Shown piece after piece: positions 7,990 to 17,408 of a stretch of DNA of 37,146 nt. This DNA is from Isotricha intestinalis. Taxonomy: Eukaryota > Ciliophora > Litostomatea > Vestibuliferida > Isotrichidae. A model generated the notes under the pieces. The model had not been told where the DNA came from, did no database searches, and worked only from the letters and a program-made list of their open reading frames with translations. Position 1 is the stretch's first letter. Each line of letters opens with the position of its first letter. Where the stretch lies: NCBI GenBank assembly GCA_023807065.1, contig JAJJLU010003700.1:1-37146 (forward strand). Reading direction: 5' to 3'. The position numbers and the translations under genes were made by a program.

Positions 7990-10674
7990 ATGGAAGACCC
8001 AGAATCAAATAATATGAACGACTTTGATGAATCATCGTCAGAAGATGAAAATAATAAATTACCAGAATTTGCAAATGCAGCAAATAAGAGATTAAATGAG
8101 ATAATAAATAGATATAGAAAAGAAATAAAAGTAATTCAGAAAGAAATAAATGAAGATAGTAAAATATTAAAAATATTAAAAGACCATAAAGAAAGTGTAG
8201 AAAGTCAAGTAGAAACAAGAGATAAAATGTTAACTGAGATGAAAAAAAGTAATGAAATACAAAAACATACATTAGAATTAATAAAAAGACAAAGAGGAAA
8301 AATAAAATTTCAAAAGGAAAAATTAATTGAAGAAGAAACAAATTTAAAAAATAGATTTAATGTTATACAAAATAATATTTCAAAAGCAAATTCAAAATTA
8401 GATAAATATAAATTAGATACTAAATATATATTAGAAGAATTAGAAAATTGGGCTTTAGCTGCAAAAGAAAAAGAAGATGATTCTGCAAATTTAAATAAAT
8501 ATTATCAATATGATAAATATAAAATAAATGATTTATTAGTTAAAATTGATATTTTAACTAATGAAGTAAATGATCTTAAAGAAAATTTACAATTAGAAAT
8601 TACTGATTCTATTGCTGCTAATATTAGTTTACATAAAACTACAAAACAATTAAAAATTTTACATAAGGAAAGACAAGATTTATTAGATGAATTAATTAAA
8701 ATTAATAATAATATGAAAATTGTTTCTGAAGAAATTAAAGATAATTGTGATTTATATTATAAAAATAAAATTGATATTGAGAAAGATAAAGAAAAATTAA
8801 AAAAAAATATTAAAATTTATGATAATAGTATTCAATTAAATAAAGATGCTGAAATTAAAGTTAAATTAGAAGAACAAAATATAAACAAATTAAGACAAAA
8901 ATTATTTGAAAATGAAAATAATTTAAATGAATTAAATAATGATTTAAGAATTAAAAAAGGAGAATTAATTAGTCTTGGAAAAGAATTGTCAAATAAACAT
9001 AATTCAACAAAAGTTTTAAAAGATGATTTAGAAAAAAAGAATAAAAAATATCAAAAAGCTTTTAAAGAATATGAAAATAAGAAAAAAGAAATTGAAGATA
9101 ATAAAATAAATTTTTATTCTGAAAAAGAAGAAAAAGAAACAATAATTAAGCAAAATAATTTATTACAAAAAGCATTAAAACAAACAAAGGAAGATTTAGA
9201 AAAAGAGAAAAATAAATTATTTGAAGAAGGTCAAAATTTATTTTCTTTAAGAGATAAAGAATCATTATTATTAAAAGAAATAGAAAATGGAAATAATAAG
9301 AAAAGAATATTAAAATCAAATATAAGAAAATTAGAAAATGAGTTAATTAGACAAGAAGATTTATATGATGGAGTAAACTTTAAAGTTAATCAATTACAAA
9401 AAAAAATTGATTGGATGAAAGGAAAAAGACCAGTTGAAGAAACAAATGAAATTTCAGAAAAAACAGAAGAATTAGAAAATAAAATATCTAATTTAAATAA
9501 TAAATTAAAAGATATTGAAAATACTATTAAACTTATAAATGAAGATATTAAAAATAAAGATATTGAAGTTAGAAATAATAATAATGATAAAGAAAAAATA
9601 ATTAATGATATTGCTAATTTAGAATTAGAAAATAATAAAATTGAAGATGATGTTAATAAAATAATAAAAAATAAAGAAGAATTATTTTTTCAACAAGAAA
9701 ATTTAAAAGGAGAAATCAAAAAAATGTATGAAAAAGTAAAAAAAGAAGCAAATGACATTTTTGTAAATGAAAATAAAATAATTGAATTAAAAGAAGATAA
9801 TTTAAATAAAGAAAATGAAATAAAAAATCATATTGAAATTTTAAATGATGAACATAAAAAAGTTGAAGATGAAAAAAAAGATGTTTTAAATAAATTAAAT
9901 GATAAATTAAATAGAGGAAAAGAATTAAAATTAAAATATGATGAAATAATAAATTTAAGATTAAAAAAAAATAAAAATGAAAATTCTAAAAATGAATTTC
10001 ATTCTGAAGCTTATTATGTTATTAAACAAGTTCAAGAAAAAGAAGAATTATTTAAAGAAAAAGAAGATATTGAAAATAAAATTGATCAAACTAAAAAAGA
10101 AATAAAAAATTTAAAAAGTATTCTTAGTGAATTAGGTAATAAAAATTATACTTTAAATAATGATTTTAAACAAAGTAAAAATAATAATAAAAAAGAAGAA
10201 TTAATCCAAATTAAAGAAAAAGAAAATTTTGAAATGACTTTACAAAAAAAAGAATTAGATAATTTAATAAATACTTTAAAATTAAATCAAGAAAAAATTG
10301 ATAATAAAAATTATGAAGTTGAATTTTTTAAACAACAAATCAATAAATATAATCAATTAATGGGAAAACAAGTTGAAGAAGAAAAAAAGAAAAAAGAAGT
10401 TTTTGAAAGAAGTGAAAAAAAATATAATAAAATATTAAAAGATTCAAAAGTAAATTTAGAATATAGTGAAATTGGTTTAGAAATTGAAGTAAATAATGAA
10501 AAGTTAAAAAATCAATTTTTAAAAAATACTATTTCTTATCTTTCTTCTGATATTCCTGAATTAAAATTATTTATAGAAGAAAATAATAAATTAAAAGAAA
10601 AAAGACCAAGTACTTCAAAAAATAATAAAACAATTATAAGAAATCATTCAAGACCTCAAACTTCAAAAAAATAG
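7990..10674 (+). CDS. CCDC39: CCDC39, axonemal 96-nm molecular ruler subunit
   Basis: An 894-residue, almost entirely coiled-coil protein from the ATG at 7990, ending in TAG. Two blocks match the CCDC39 family well: LEELENWALAAKEKEDD around residue 150 (animal CCDC39 has an LEAWLEES... segment followed by Asp/Ser), and AYYVIKQVQEKEEL around residue 675, the best conserved CCDC39 signature. Length is close to the usual 900-940. In other organisms CCDC39 (FAP59 in Chlamydomonas) pairs with CCDC40 (FAP172) as the filament that sets the 96-nm axonemal repeat and docks inner dynein arms and the nexin-dynein regulatory complex. The C-terminal tail is basic with RPSTS and RPQTS motifs, also a feature of animal CCDC39 tails. 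This gene is the best evidence that the organism has motile cilia or flagella. CCDC40 is not in the window. Confidence 0.88.
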   Translation: MEDPESNNMNDFDESSSEDENNKLPEFANAANKRLNEIINRYRKEIKVIQKEINEDSKILKILKDHKESVESQVETRDKMLTEMKKSNEIQKHTLELIKRQRGKIKFQKEKLIEEETNLKNRFNVIQNNISKANSKLDKYKLDTKYILEELENWALAAKEKEDDSANLNKYYQYDKYKINDLLVKIDILTNEVNDLKENLQLEITDSIAANISLHKTTKQLKILHKERQDLLDELIKINNNMKIVSEEIKDNCDLYYKNKIDIEKDKEKLKKNIKIYDNSIQLNKDAEIKVKLEEQNINKLRQKLFENENNLNELNNDLRIKKGELISLGKELSNKHNSTKVLKDDLEKKNKKYQKAFKEYENKKKEIEDNKINFYSEKEEKETIIKQNNLLQKALKQTKEDLEKEKNKLFEEGQNLFSLRDKESLLLKEIENGNNKKRILKSNIRKLENELIRQEDLYDGVNFKVNQLQKKIDWMKGKRPVEETNEISEKTEELENKISNLNNKLKDIENTIKLINEDIKNKDIEVRNNNNDKEKIINDIANLELENNKIEDDVNKIIKNKEELFFQQENLKGEIKKMYEKVKKEANDIFVNENKIIELKEDNLNKENEIKNHIEILNDEHKKVEDEKKDVLNKLNDKLNRGKELKLKYDEIINLRLKKNKNENSKNEFHSEAYYVIKQVQEKEELFKEKEDIENKIDQTKKEIKNLKSILSELGNKNYTLNNDFKQSKNNNKKEELIQIKEKENFEMTLQKKELDNLINTLKLNQEKIDNKNYEVEFFKQQINKYNQLMGKQVEEEKKKKEVFERSEKKYNKILKDSKVNLEYSEIGLEIEVNNEKLKNQFLKNTISYLSSDIPELKLFIEENNKLKEKRPSTSKNNKTIIRNHSRPQTSKK

Positions 10675-10831
10675 AAAAAAAACACAAAAAAAAATTTAAA
10701 AATTAAAAAATATTCTTTTTAAATAATAAAAAATAATTTTTTATAAACTTTTTAATATAATATTAATTATTTGAATAATTAATTATACAACTAAAATATA
10801 TTTATTTATATAATATTTATAATTAATTATA

Positions 10832-11101
10832 ATGTCAAAGATTCCTCAAGGAACAATGTTTTCTCAAATGGTAGAACAATCTTTTAAAGAAGCAGATTTG
10901 GATGGAAGTGGATTTATAGAAAGAAATGAATTAGTTCAAATTATTCATAAATTACATATTAAATTAGGAGTCACTGAACCTCCAAAAGATGATGAAGTCC
11001 AACAATTTTTAAATAATTATGATACTAATTCTGATGGTGTTATTTCTAAAGAAGAATATGTTAAATTAGTCCAAGATTTAATTCAATTTGAAGGGTTTTA
11101 A
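10832..11101 (+). CDS. Small two-EF-hand calcium-binding protein
   Basis: 89 residues from the ATG at 10832. Two canonical EF-hand loops are visible: residues 22-33, DLDGSGFIERNE, and 64-75, DTNSDGVISKEE, each with Asp at position 1, Gly at 6 and Glu at 12, flanked by helices. Both loops should bind calcium. Size matches a single calmodulin lobe or an S100-like unit. The linker contains PPKDDEVQQF. It follows CCDC39 on the same strand by 157 bases, which might hint at a ciliary calcium sensor, but eukaryotic neighbours are often unrelated. Calcium binding is well supported; the partner is unknown. Confidence 0.85.
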   Translation: MSKIPQGTMFSQMVEQSFKEADLDGSGFIERNELVQIIHKLHIKLGVTEPPKDDEVQQFLNNYDTNSDGVISKEEYVKLVQDLIQFEGF

Positions 11102-11484
11102 AAAATAATAAAAATAAAAAAATATATGGTAAATAAACTATATTCAAAAAAACTCTAAATATTAAACTTAAATATAAAAAATTATCAAGTTAATAAAAAA
11201 TATTGTTTAATTGCCTTAAATTTTATAATTATTATAAATATACTTTTTAACAATTTTCAAAAATAAAATATTTCATAACAAATCTTTTAATATTAAATTT
11301 ATGAAAATCAATCTGTGAAATTATTAAACATTTATGTAACAAAATATGTCATACTTTTTTATGATATATTTTTTTATATATTAATTAAAAATATTTGAAA
11401 ATGTATATTTTTATATTTTTTATATATATTATTCACCGATATTAAAATCATAAAATTGAAATAAAAAAATATCTAAATTAAAAA
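11102..11484. other. Convergent intergenic region
   Basis: About 380 bases between the 3' ends of the EF-hand gene and the UBR1-like gene. Very A+T-rich; it must contain both 3' processing signals. No gene, RNA or repeat is visible. Confidence 0.5.
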
Positions 11485-14400
11485 TTATTTGAAACTTCTA
11501 TAAGAAAAATCAATAAACATTTTTTCAGCTTTTTCATATTCTTTAGGTTTTAAAACATAATCATTAGTAATAGTATAAGAATTTTGAATTTGTTCTCCAT
11601 ATTGATTTAAATAAGCCCAAATTTTAACACCAATAACTTGTTTTTCATAGACAAAGAAAATATCTCCATATTCACTACTAATATAAGGAGTATTACCATT
11701 ACCACATAAATTTGAATGTAATAAATATGCAGGTTCTTTTTTAGGATTATTTTTTTTAGGAATACACTCTTTATTATCACATAATTTTTCTCCACATAAT
11801 AAACATACTAAACTTAATTTTTCTTCTTTTTCACAACCAAAACATTTTATTTTTTGAAAATGTGTTAAAAAATCTATCATTGATTCTGGTAATTTAATAA
11901 ATTTAAATTTGATATTATTTCCAAATAATAACATATCTTGTGTTATTTTATATTGTATTGTCATTCTCTGAGATATATCATTAAAATCTCTAAATATGAA
12001 ATTTATGATTTTTTCATTGTTTACTTTTTTGAATAATATTGTTGATTCTTTTGATATTGTGTTATTTAAATTTAAAATTAATTCGGAAAATGGTTTATTT
12101 TCATATTCTTCAAATAATTTATTTATTATCTTTTTATCTGATGATGATGTTGATATTGTTTTTTCTTCTTCTTCTTCATTTGAAATATTCAATTCTTTTT
12201 TTTTACATTTTTTATTGTTGTTTATTAATGAAAAAATATGTATTTTTTGAATTAAAATATCAAAAGCATTTTTTAAATTAATATAATCTTCACTTTTAAT
12301 GTTATCTTCTTTTATATATTTATAAAAAGATTCAATAGTAATAGATTTTTGCATTGTTTGAGGAGAAATAGAAAAATTATTTTCAAGAAATATTTTTTTA
12401 AAAAAAGCATTTATTGCAATATAAGGAGAAAATAAATCAACTAAAAATTTTTCAGCATCTTCTAAATCAAAAAGAACAAGAGTTAAAAATAAAATTTTAT
12501 CAATATCTTGTTCAATTAAATTTCTCATAAATAATTGATGAAGTTGTCTTATTTGATCTTTTCCTTTTTTTAAAAATTTAATAGAAAGACAAAAATCAGA
12601 TAAAAATTTATCAATCATAAGTTTTTGAGTTTTTAATAATACTCTTAAAGAAAGAATAAAATTTGTCCAAATATCAATTTGAGTATTTTTATCTTCTACA
12701 ATAGAATAATAAATCATAAAATTTTTAAATTCTTTTATAAAAATATCAAAGCAAGTATTATATAAAGAAGGTTTATTTATATCAACAATTAATACATTGA
12801 AAAAGTCTTCAATAAATAAAATTGCATCATTTAAAATATTTTGATTTGTCAAATCAGAAACAGAAACAAAACAATTTTCATTTAAAGGTTTTTTAAAATT
12901 AAATTTTTCTGTAAATAATTCATTTATTTCAAAACCTTTTAAAATCTTATTTACATTATTATCTTCTCGATTACAAAAATTTAAAGAAGGAATGAATATA
13001 TTTCCCATTTTTTTACATAAAGGACAAGAATATTTTTTTTCATTTGAATAAGACAAAGTTCTAATAATTAAATTATTATAACATTCAGAATGAACTTTAT
13101 GATTACAACTTAATATTCTTATACTTATATCTTTTCCATCATTATAAAAAGAATTAAATTTCTGATTTTTATTTCTATTATATTTTTCATATTCTGGTTC
13201 CATTGAAATTCTTTTTGAATGTTTTATAAAATTATCTCTTATTATTGTTCCTAATTTTCCAAAAATATCTTTTTCATAATCTTTTGATATTATTGGTAAA
13301 TGACATAATATACAAAATTCATCTTCTTCTTTTTCATTTTTTAAATCTTCTTTTTTTGATTTTAATAATTTTGTGTTTTTTTCTGAAAATTTTTTCTTAT
13401 ATCTTTCCATTAATTTCTTCTTTTTATCTTGTAATTGTTTCTTATGTTCTTCTCTTATTTTTTCTTCTTCTTCTTCTTTATCTGTATATTCTATATTTAA
13501 ATATTTTGCAATGTTTTTTGCCATAAATTTATATAATATTTTTCTATCTGGATCATTTGTTATTGTTTCTTCATCTGTGAAAAACACAATTAATTTATTT
13601 AATTGTTCATTTATAATTTTATAAAAATCTTCTTTAGAAGATTTTAATTCTTCATTTGTCATATTTTTATCAACATATAAAAATATTAAAACTAATTTAA
13701 AAACACTTAATAAGAAATATTTTGTTATTGATTGATATGTTTTTTTTGAAACTAATTTTATTGAAAAATCAAGTAAAAATTGAATATTATTATTAAAATA
13801 AAAAAAGTAATAATAATTATTGAAATTAACTGATTTTTGAATCGAAAAAGGTTCATAAAATTTATAATTTAAAATTGAAACTTCTTTCTTTTTAAAATCA
13901 TTAATATATCTTTCAGCATTTGATGTTGAATTTGAAGATAAAAGATAATCAAGATCAATATCTTTTAAATAAATATTTTTTAAAGAAAATTTAAATTGTT
14001 CATTATTTTGAATAATTTTATCAGTCATTTCTTCAAAAATATTTTGAATTTCTTTTTCTTCAAAAACAGGAAGATGAATATATTGAATGAAAGCAGAATA
14101 AGTATATAAATTATTATGACTAATTAACATATCAATTATTTTTTCTCTTATAATATTTTTTATTTTTTCTGATTCATTTTTAATTAAATTTGTAGTTATA
14201 TTATCATTTATTCTCATTCTTTTTAAATCACCTAATGAATATTCAAATAAATCAAAAGGAGAAGAATTATCTCTTATTATTTTAATAAAAAATTCAAATA
14301 TTCTTTTATTTAAATTTATATTTTTTTCATTTAAATATTGGGTTAACATTTTTCCTTCATCTAAATCAGATAATATATTCATTAAATCAATATCAGAATT

Positions 14401-16104
14401 ATTAACACTGAAAAAATTTAATATTGAATTAATAGAATATAAATCTTTATTTTCTTCTAAACACATTACTAATTTTATTAAATTAAAATCACATTGATGG
14501 AAAATAAAATAATCAAAATAATTCCAAACATATTTTTTCATATTTTCACCATAAAAAGTCCAATGATTAGTTTCAATCGATAAAATAAAACCGAAAAATT
14601 TCATAGTTTCGTGAATTAAAATTTCAAAAACTGTATTAAAATTAGGAATAAAACTCATAACAACTTTCATAGCATCAAACATTGATTTATTATTATTAAT
14701 GGAATAACAAAAACAAAATCTATTTAATAACATAGAAAAACCTCTGATTAAAATAATATGAAAAGAATAAAAATTTCTTTGTAAAACTCGATATCTTTGA
14801 ATAGAAAATTTACTTCCAAAATAAATGAACAATTCTTTTGCTTGATTTAAATCTTCAAAATCAAGACAACAAGTAAGAATAGAAAATAAATCTAAAATAT
14901 AATATTCAATTTCCATTAATTCTTGAGAATAACCTTCTTTAACAAAAGAAAATGCAATTTGAAAACTATTTATATTATGAAATAAAGTCATTAAATTAAT
15001 TATATTTTTATAAATATCAGTATGACTTGAAATTAATTTAATTGTTGTTGGTTTAATTAAATAATTAATATCAAAATTTAATCTTTTTATTTTTTCTAAA
15101 TATTCATTCCATTTTCTTTCTTTTAAAGCTAAAATTTTAACTAATTCTTCATTTGCAGTAGAAAGCATATTTATAATAAAAATAGGATTTTGAATAACAT
15201 TAATCATAAAATCTGAAGTAAAAACTTGACAAGCAAAACTAAATACATTTTTAGCATTATTATTTATCAATATATTATATATTCCAATGTATATTAAACT
15301 TAATTCAATTTTAATTTTATAATTTTGAAGAAATAAATATAATAAATTTTCACAATCAATTTTCTCATTCCAAACACTTAATAATATTTTCAAAAAAGAA
15401 CATTGACATGAATGTTCTTTAGTATGAAAATAAACAATTTCTAAATTTTCATAATTTTTATTTAAAATACAATCATGAGTAGTTACAAAAGGATAATTTT
15501 GTAAAAATTTCAAAGAAAATAAATGAATTAAAGCAGAATTTGCTTGGAAAATATCATTTAAAAAAAAGAGAAAACTTTTCATAACATCATTTAAATTATC
15601 ATTTTTAATAATATTTCTATTCTTTTCTGCATTTAAAAAGAAAGGAGTTAAAAGATTAATAATATGATCAATCCAATTATTGATTTTATTGATGACATTA
15701 ATATCAAAATTTAATTTGATGAAATTAAGAATTTCATCATCATTAGAGAAAATACCTTTATGTAAAGAACAAAAACCAGAAGTTTTCCAAAATTCAGGAT
15801 TTCCACAATCACAACATCCAGAAATTACATTTTTAAATGATAATGTGTGATTTATGTGAAGTTCTTTACTATGTTCATAACATTCCATACATATTAATGA
15901 ATTGTTAAATTCAGAACATTCTTCACAATATACTGCTCCTTGTTTGTTAAATACTTTTCCACATACTTGATTATTCGGAACTTCCATCTTTTTTAACTTT
16001 TTTATTAATTGACTCTTGTTTATATATGATGGAATATCAAATATTCGAGCAAATTTGTCGTATTCTGTGTTTAAGGTTGATATTTTTATTTCTTGGGATT
16101 TCAT
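11485..16104 (-). CDS. UBR1: UBR1-type N-recognin E3 ubiquitin ligase
   Basis: A 1539-residue protein from the ATG at 16104. The UBR box is at residues 48-116: CGKVF, YCEEC, ICMECY, a His, CCDCGNPEFW and FCSLH supply the zinc ligands that recognise destabilising N-terminal residues. A long helical region follows. A charged, Lys-rich coiled segment (about 875-930) sits just before the RING, where yeast Ubr1 has its basic E2-binding region. The RING (about 930-1030) starts CILCHLP and ends CPLCKK, with NHKVHSECY between. The C-terminal cap (about 1419-1539) has CFGCEKEEK, CLLCGEKLC and LHSNLCG, then IWAYLNQYGEQ, matching the UBR1/2 C-terminal domain. Length is shorter than yeast or human UBR1 (about 1750-1950). 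Expected role: the N-degron pathway, acting with a RAD6-type E2. No ClpS-like domain was clearly seen. Confidence 0.85.
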   Translation of the reverse strand: MKSQEIKISTLNTEYDKFARIFDIPSYINKSQLIKKLKKMEVPNNQVCGKVFNKQGAVYCEECSEFNNSLICMECYEHSKELHINHTLSFKNVISGCCDCGNPEFWKTSGFCSLHKGIFSNDDEILNFIKLNFDINVINKINNWIDHIINLLTPFFLNAEKNRNIIKNDNLNDVMKSFLFFLNDIFQANSALIHLFSLKFLQNYPFVTTHDCILNKNYENLEIVYFHTKEHSCQCSFLKILLSVWNEKIDCENLLYLFLQNYKIKIELSLIYIGIYNILINNNAKNVFSFACQVFTSDFMINVIQNPIFIINMLSTANEELVKILALKERKWNEYLEKIKRLNFDINYLIKPTTIKLISSHTDIYKNIINLMTLFHNINSFQIAFSFVKEGYSQELMEIEYYILDLFSILTCCLDFEDLNQAKELFIYFGSKFSIQRYRVLQRNFYSFHIILIRGFSMLLNRFCFCYSINNNKSMFDAMKVVMSFIPNFNTVFEILIHETMKFFGFILSIETNHWTFYGENMKKYVWNYFDYFIFHQCDFNLIKLVMCLEENKDLYSINSILNFFSVNNSDIDLMNILSDLDEGKMLTQYLNEKNINLNKRIFEFFIKIIRDNSSPFDLFEYSLGDLKRMRINDNITTNLIKNESEKIKNIIREKIIDMLISHNNLYTYSAFIQYIHLPVFEEKEIQNIFEEMTDKIIQNNEQFKFSLKNIYLKDIDLDYLLSSNSTSNAERYINDFKKKEVSILNYKFYEPFSIQKSVNFNNYYYFFYFNNNIQFLLDFSIKLVSKKTYQSITKYFLLSVFKLVLIFLYVDKNMTNEELKSSKEDFYKIINEQLNKLIVFFTDEETITNDPDRKILYKFMAKNIAKYLNIEYTDKEEEEEKIREEHKKQLQDKKKKLMERYKKKFSEKNTKLLKSKKEDLKNEKEEDEFCILCHLPIISKDYEKDIFGKLGTIIRDNFIKHSKRISMEPEYEKYNRNKNQKFNSFYNDGKDISIRILSCNHKVHSECYNNLIIRTLSYSNEKKYSCPLCKKMGNIFIPSLNFCNREDNNVNKILKGFEINELFTEKFNFKKPLNENCFVSVSDLTNQNILNDAILFIEDFFNVLIVDINKPSLYNTCFDIFIKEFKNFMIYYSIVEDKNTQIDIWTNFILSLRVLLKTQKLMIDKFLSDFCLSIKFLKKGKDQIRQLHQLFMRNLIEQDIDKILFLTLVLFDLEDAEKFLVDLFSPYIAINAFFKKIFLENNFSISPQTMQKSITIESFYKYIKEDNIKSEDYINLKNAFDILIQKIHIFSLINNNKKCKKKELNISNEEEEEKTISTSSSDKKIINKLFEEYENKPFSELILNLNNTISKESTILFKKVNNEKIINFIFRDFNDISQRMTIQYKITQDMLLFGNNIKFKFIKLPESMIDFLTHFQKIKCFGCEKEEKLSLVCLLCGEKLCDNKECIPKKNNPKKEPAYLLHSNLCGNGNTPYISSEYGDIFFVYEKQVIGVKIWAYLNQYGEQIQNSYTITNDYVLKPKEYEKAEKMFIDFSYRSFK

Positions 16105-16232
16105 TATTTTTTTTTAATAGATCTATTTATGTTTTTTTTAAAAGTTTATTTATTTATTTTTTAATTACTTTTTAATCTTTTTTATTATATTTATAAATGG
16201 GATAATATATATATTTTTATAAAATATATTAT

Positions 16233-17240
16233 TTATTCTAGTTTATAAATTACATTCATATTATTTTCAAAAAATTCATTTTTGAAATAATTTGTATTTT
16301 GATTAATAACATGTTTAATTAATTCTTCTCCAGGAAAATCAAAAGCGAAAATTCCTCTAAATCCTTTTTCTTGAAAAGGAAGTTTATTAACAGAATAAGC
16401 AACATATTTTAAAGTAGTTAATACTCCTCTTCCAATAGCAGAACAATGATTAATAATTAATTTTTCTTTATTATTATTATACATAAAATCTTTAACTAAA
16501 TTTATTTTTTTATCAATTTCATATTTTCTAATTCCCCAAAATCTATAATAATCTTGTATTTCTAAAATATCATTTTCATCCCAAATAATATAATTTTTAT
16601 ACTTTAATCTTTCTAAAATTAAATAAATTTTTCCTCTAATTTTTCCCATATTTGGAACTTCATTATTATTATAAATAATATCATTATATTTATCTAAAAT
16701 ATTATAAATTCCCCTTTCTTTACTTCCTTCAATATCACCATTACAATTTTTATATTGAAATTGAATTCTTACAATTAAACATTCAGTGTTATATTTAAAA
16801 AGAAAATTTTGAAAAATTTGAAAAATTGAATTTAAAGAATATAAAGTTTCATGATCTCCATGATAAATAATACCATTACCAGAAGGTCTTAAGTCAAAAT
16901 ATCTTATACCACACATTAATTGATCTTCTATTTTCCATGATTGAGTTTGACTTATGAAATTTTTATAAAATAAAAAATATCCTTTAAATTGATATGTTGA
17001 TGAATCATGTGTTCCTGGAATTGACATTTCTCTTATATCTGTTGAATCTTTTATGTATGACATCCAATTTATATATTTTAATGGAATTTTTTCTTTTGAA
17101 AATGAAGATTCTGAATACCATGGAACCTTCTGTTTGTAATGTAGAAGAAATATTATTATTATGTATATTTTATTGTTGTATATTATTGTTATTATAAAGA
17201 TAATTATTAAGATTATTGAAAGAAGAGGGGAGTCTTTCAT
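16233..17240 (-). CDS. Membrane-anchored phosphatidylinositol-specific phospholipase C-like protein (X domain)
   Basis: 335 residues from the ATG at 17240. Residues 7-34 form a hydrophobic stretch that should be a signal anchor. The rest is a PLC X domain of the single-domain, bacterial-like kind. MSIPGTHDS carries the general base His78 and Asp79; YFDLRPS has Asp116 and Arg118 for inositol binding; IIYHGDH has the second catalytic His127. CLIVRIQFQ and INHCSAIGRG are later conserved strands. Such enzymes cleave phosphatidylinositol to diacylglycerol and cyclic inositol phosphate without calcium, and some release GPI-anchored proteins. No EF, Y or C2 domain is present, so this is not a eukaryotic signalling PLC. 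The paralogue at 17409-18389 is head to head, 168 bases away. Enzymatic activity is inferred from the kept histidines. Confidence 0.8.
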   Translation of the reverse strand: MKDSPLLSIILIIIFIITIIYNNKIYIIIIFLLHYKQKVPWYSESSFSKEKIPLKYINWMSYIKDSTDIREMSIPGTHDSSTYQFKGYFLFYKNFISQTQSWKIEDQLMCGIRYFDLRPSGNGIIYHGDHETLYSLNSIFQIFQNFLFKYNTECLIVRIQFQYKNCNGDIEGSKERGIYNILDKYNDIIYNNNEVPNMGKIRGKIYLILERLKYKNYIIWDENDILEIQDYYRFWGIRKYEIDKKINLVKDFMYNNNKEKLIINHCSAIGRGVLTTLKYVAYSVNKLPFQEKGFRGIFAFDFPGEELIKHVINQNTNYFKNEFFENNMNVIYKLE

Positions 17241-17408
17241 TTATTTATTTATTTATTTTATTTTTTTTTTAATTATTTTTTTTTTATCATTTGTAGAAAA
17301 TAATTTATAATATATAGTTCAATAAATAGTATTAATAACAATTTTATATAATTAACATGCAAAAAAAATCAAATTAAAAAATTAAACATTATAAAAAAAA
17401 AATCAAAA
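17241..17408. promoter_or_regulatory. Bidirectional promoter region of the PI-PLC pair
   Basis: 168 bases between the two divergent start codons (ATG at 17240 minus and 17409 plus). It is nearly all A and T, with T runs on the left half and A runs on the right, so each gene has A-rich sense-strand DNA just before its ATG. No specific motif is visible. The short shared space makes co-regulation likely. Confidence 0.45.

Noticed and set aside
7907..8341. 144-residue minus-strand ORF, Leu/Phe-rich
   Set aside because: It is the antisense shadow of the CCDC39 start; A-rich coding DNA reads as Phe/Leu/Tyr on the other strand.
13245..13624. Plus-strand hydrophobic ORFs inside the UBR1-like gene
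   Set aside because: Antisense to the Lys/Glu-rich pre-RING segment; no independent support.
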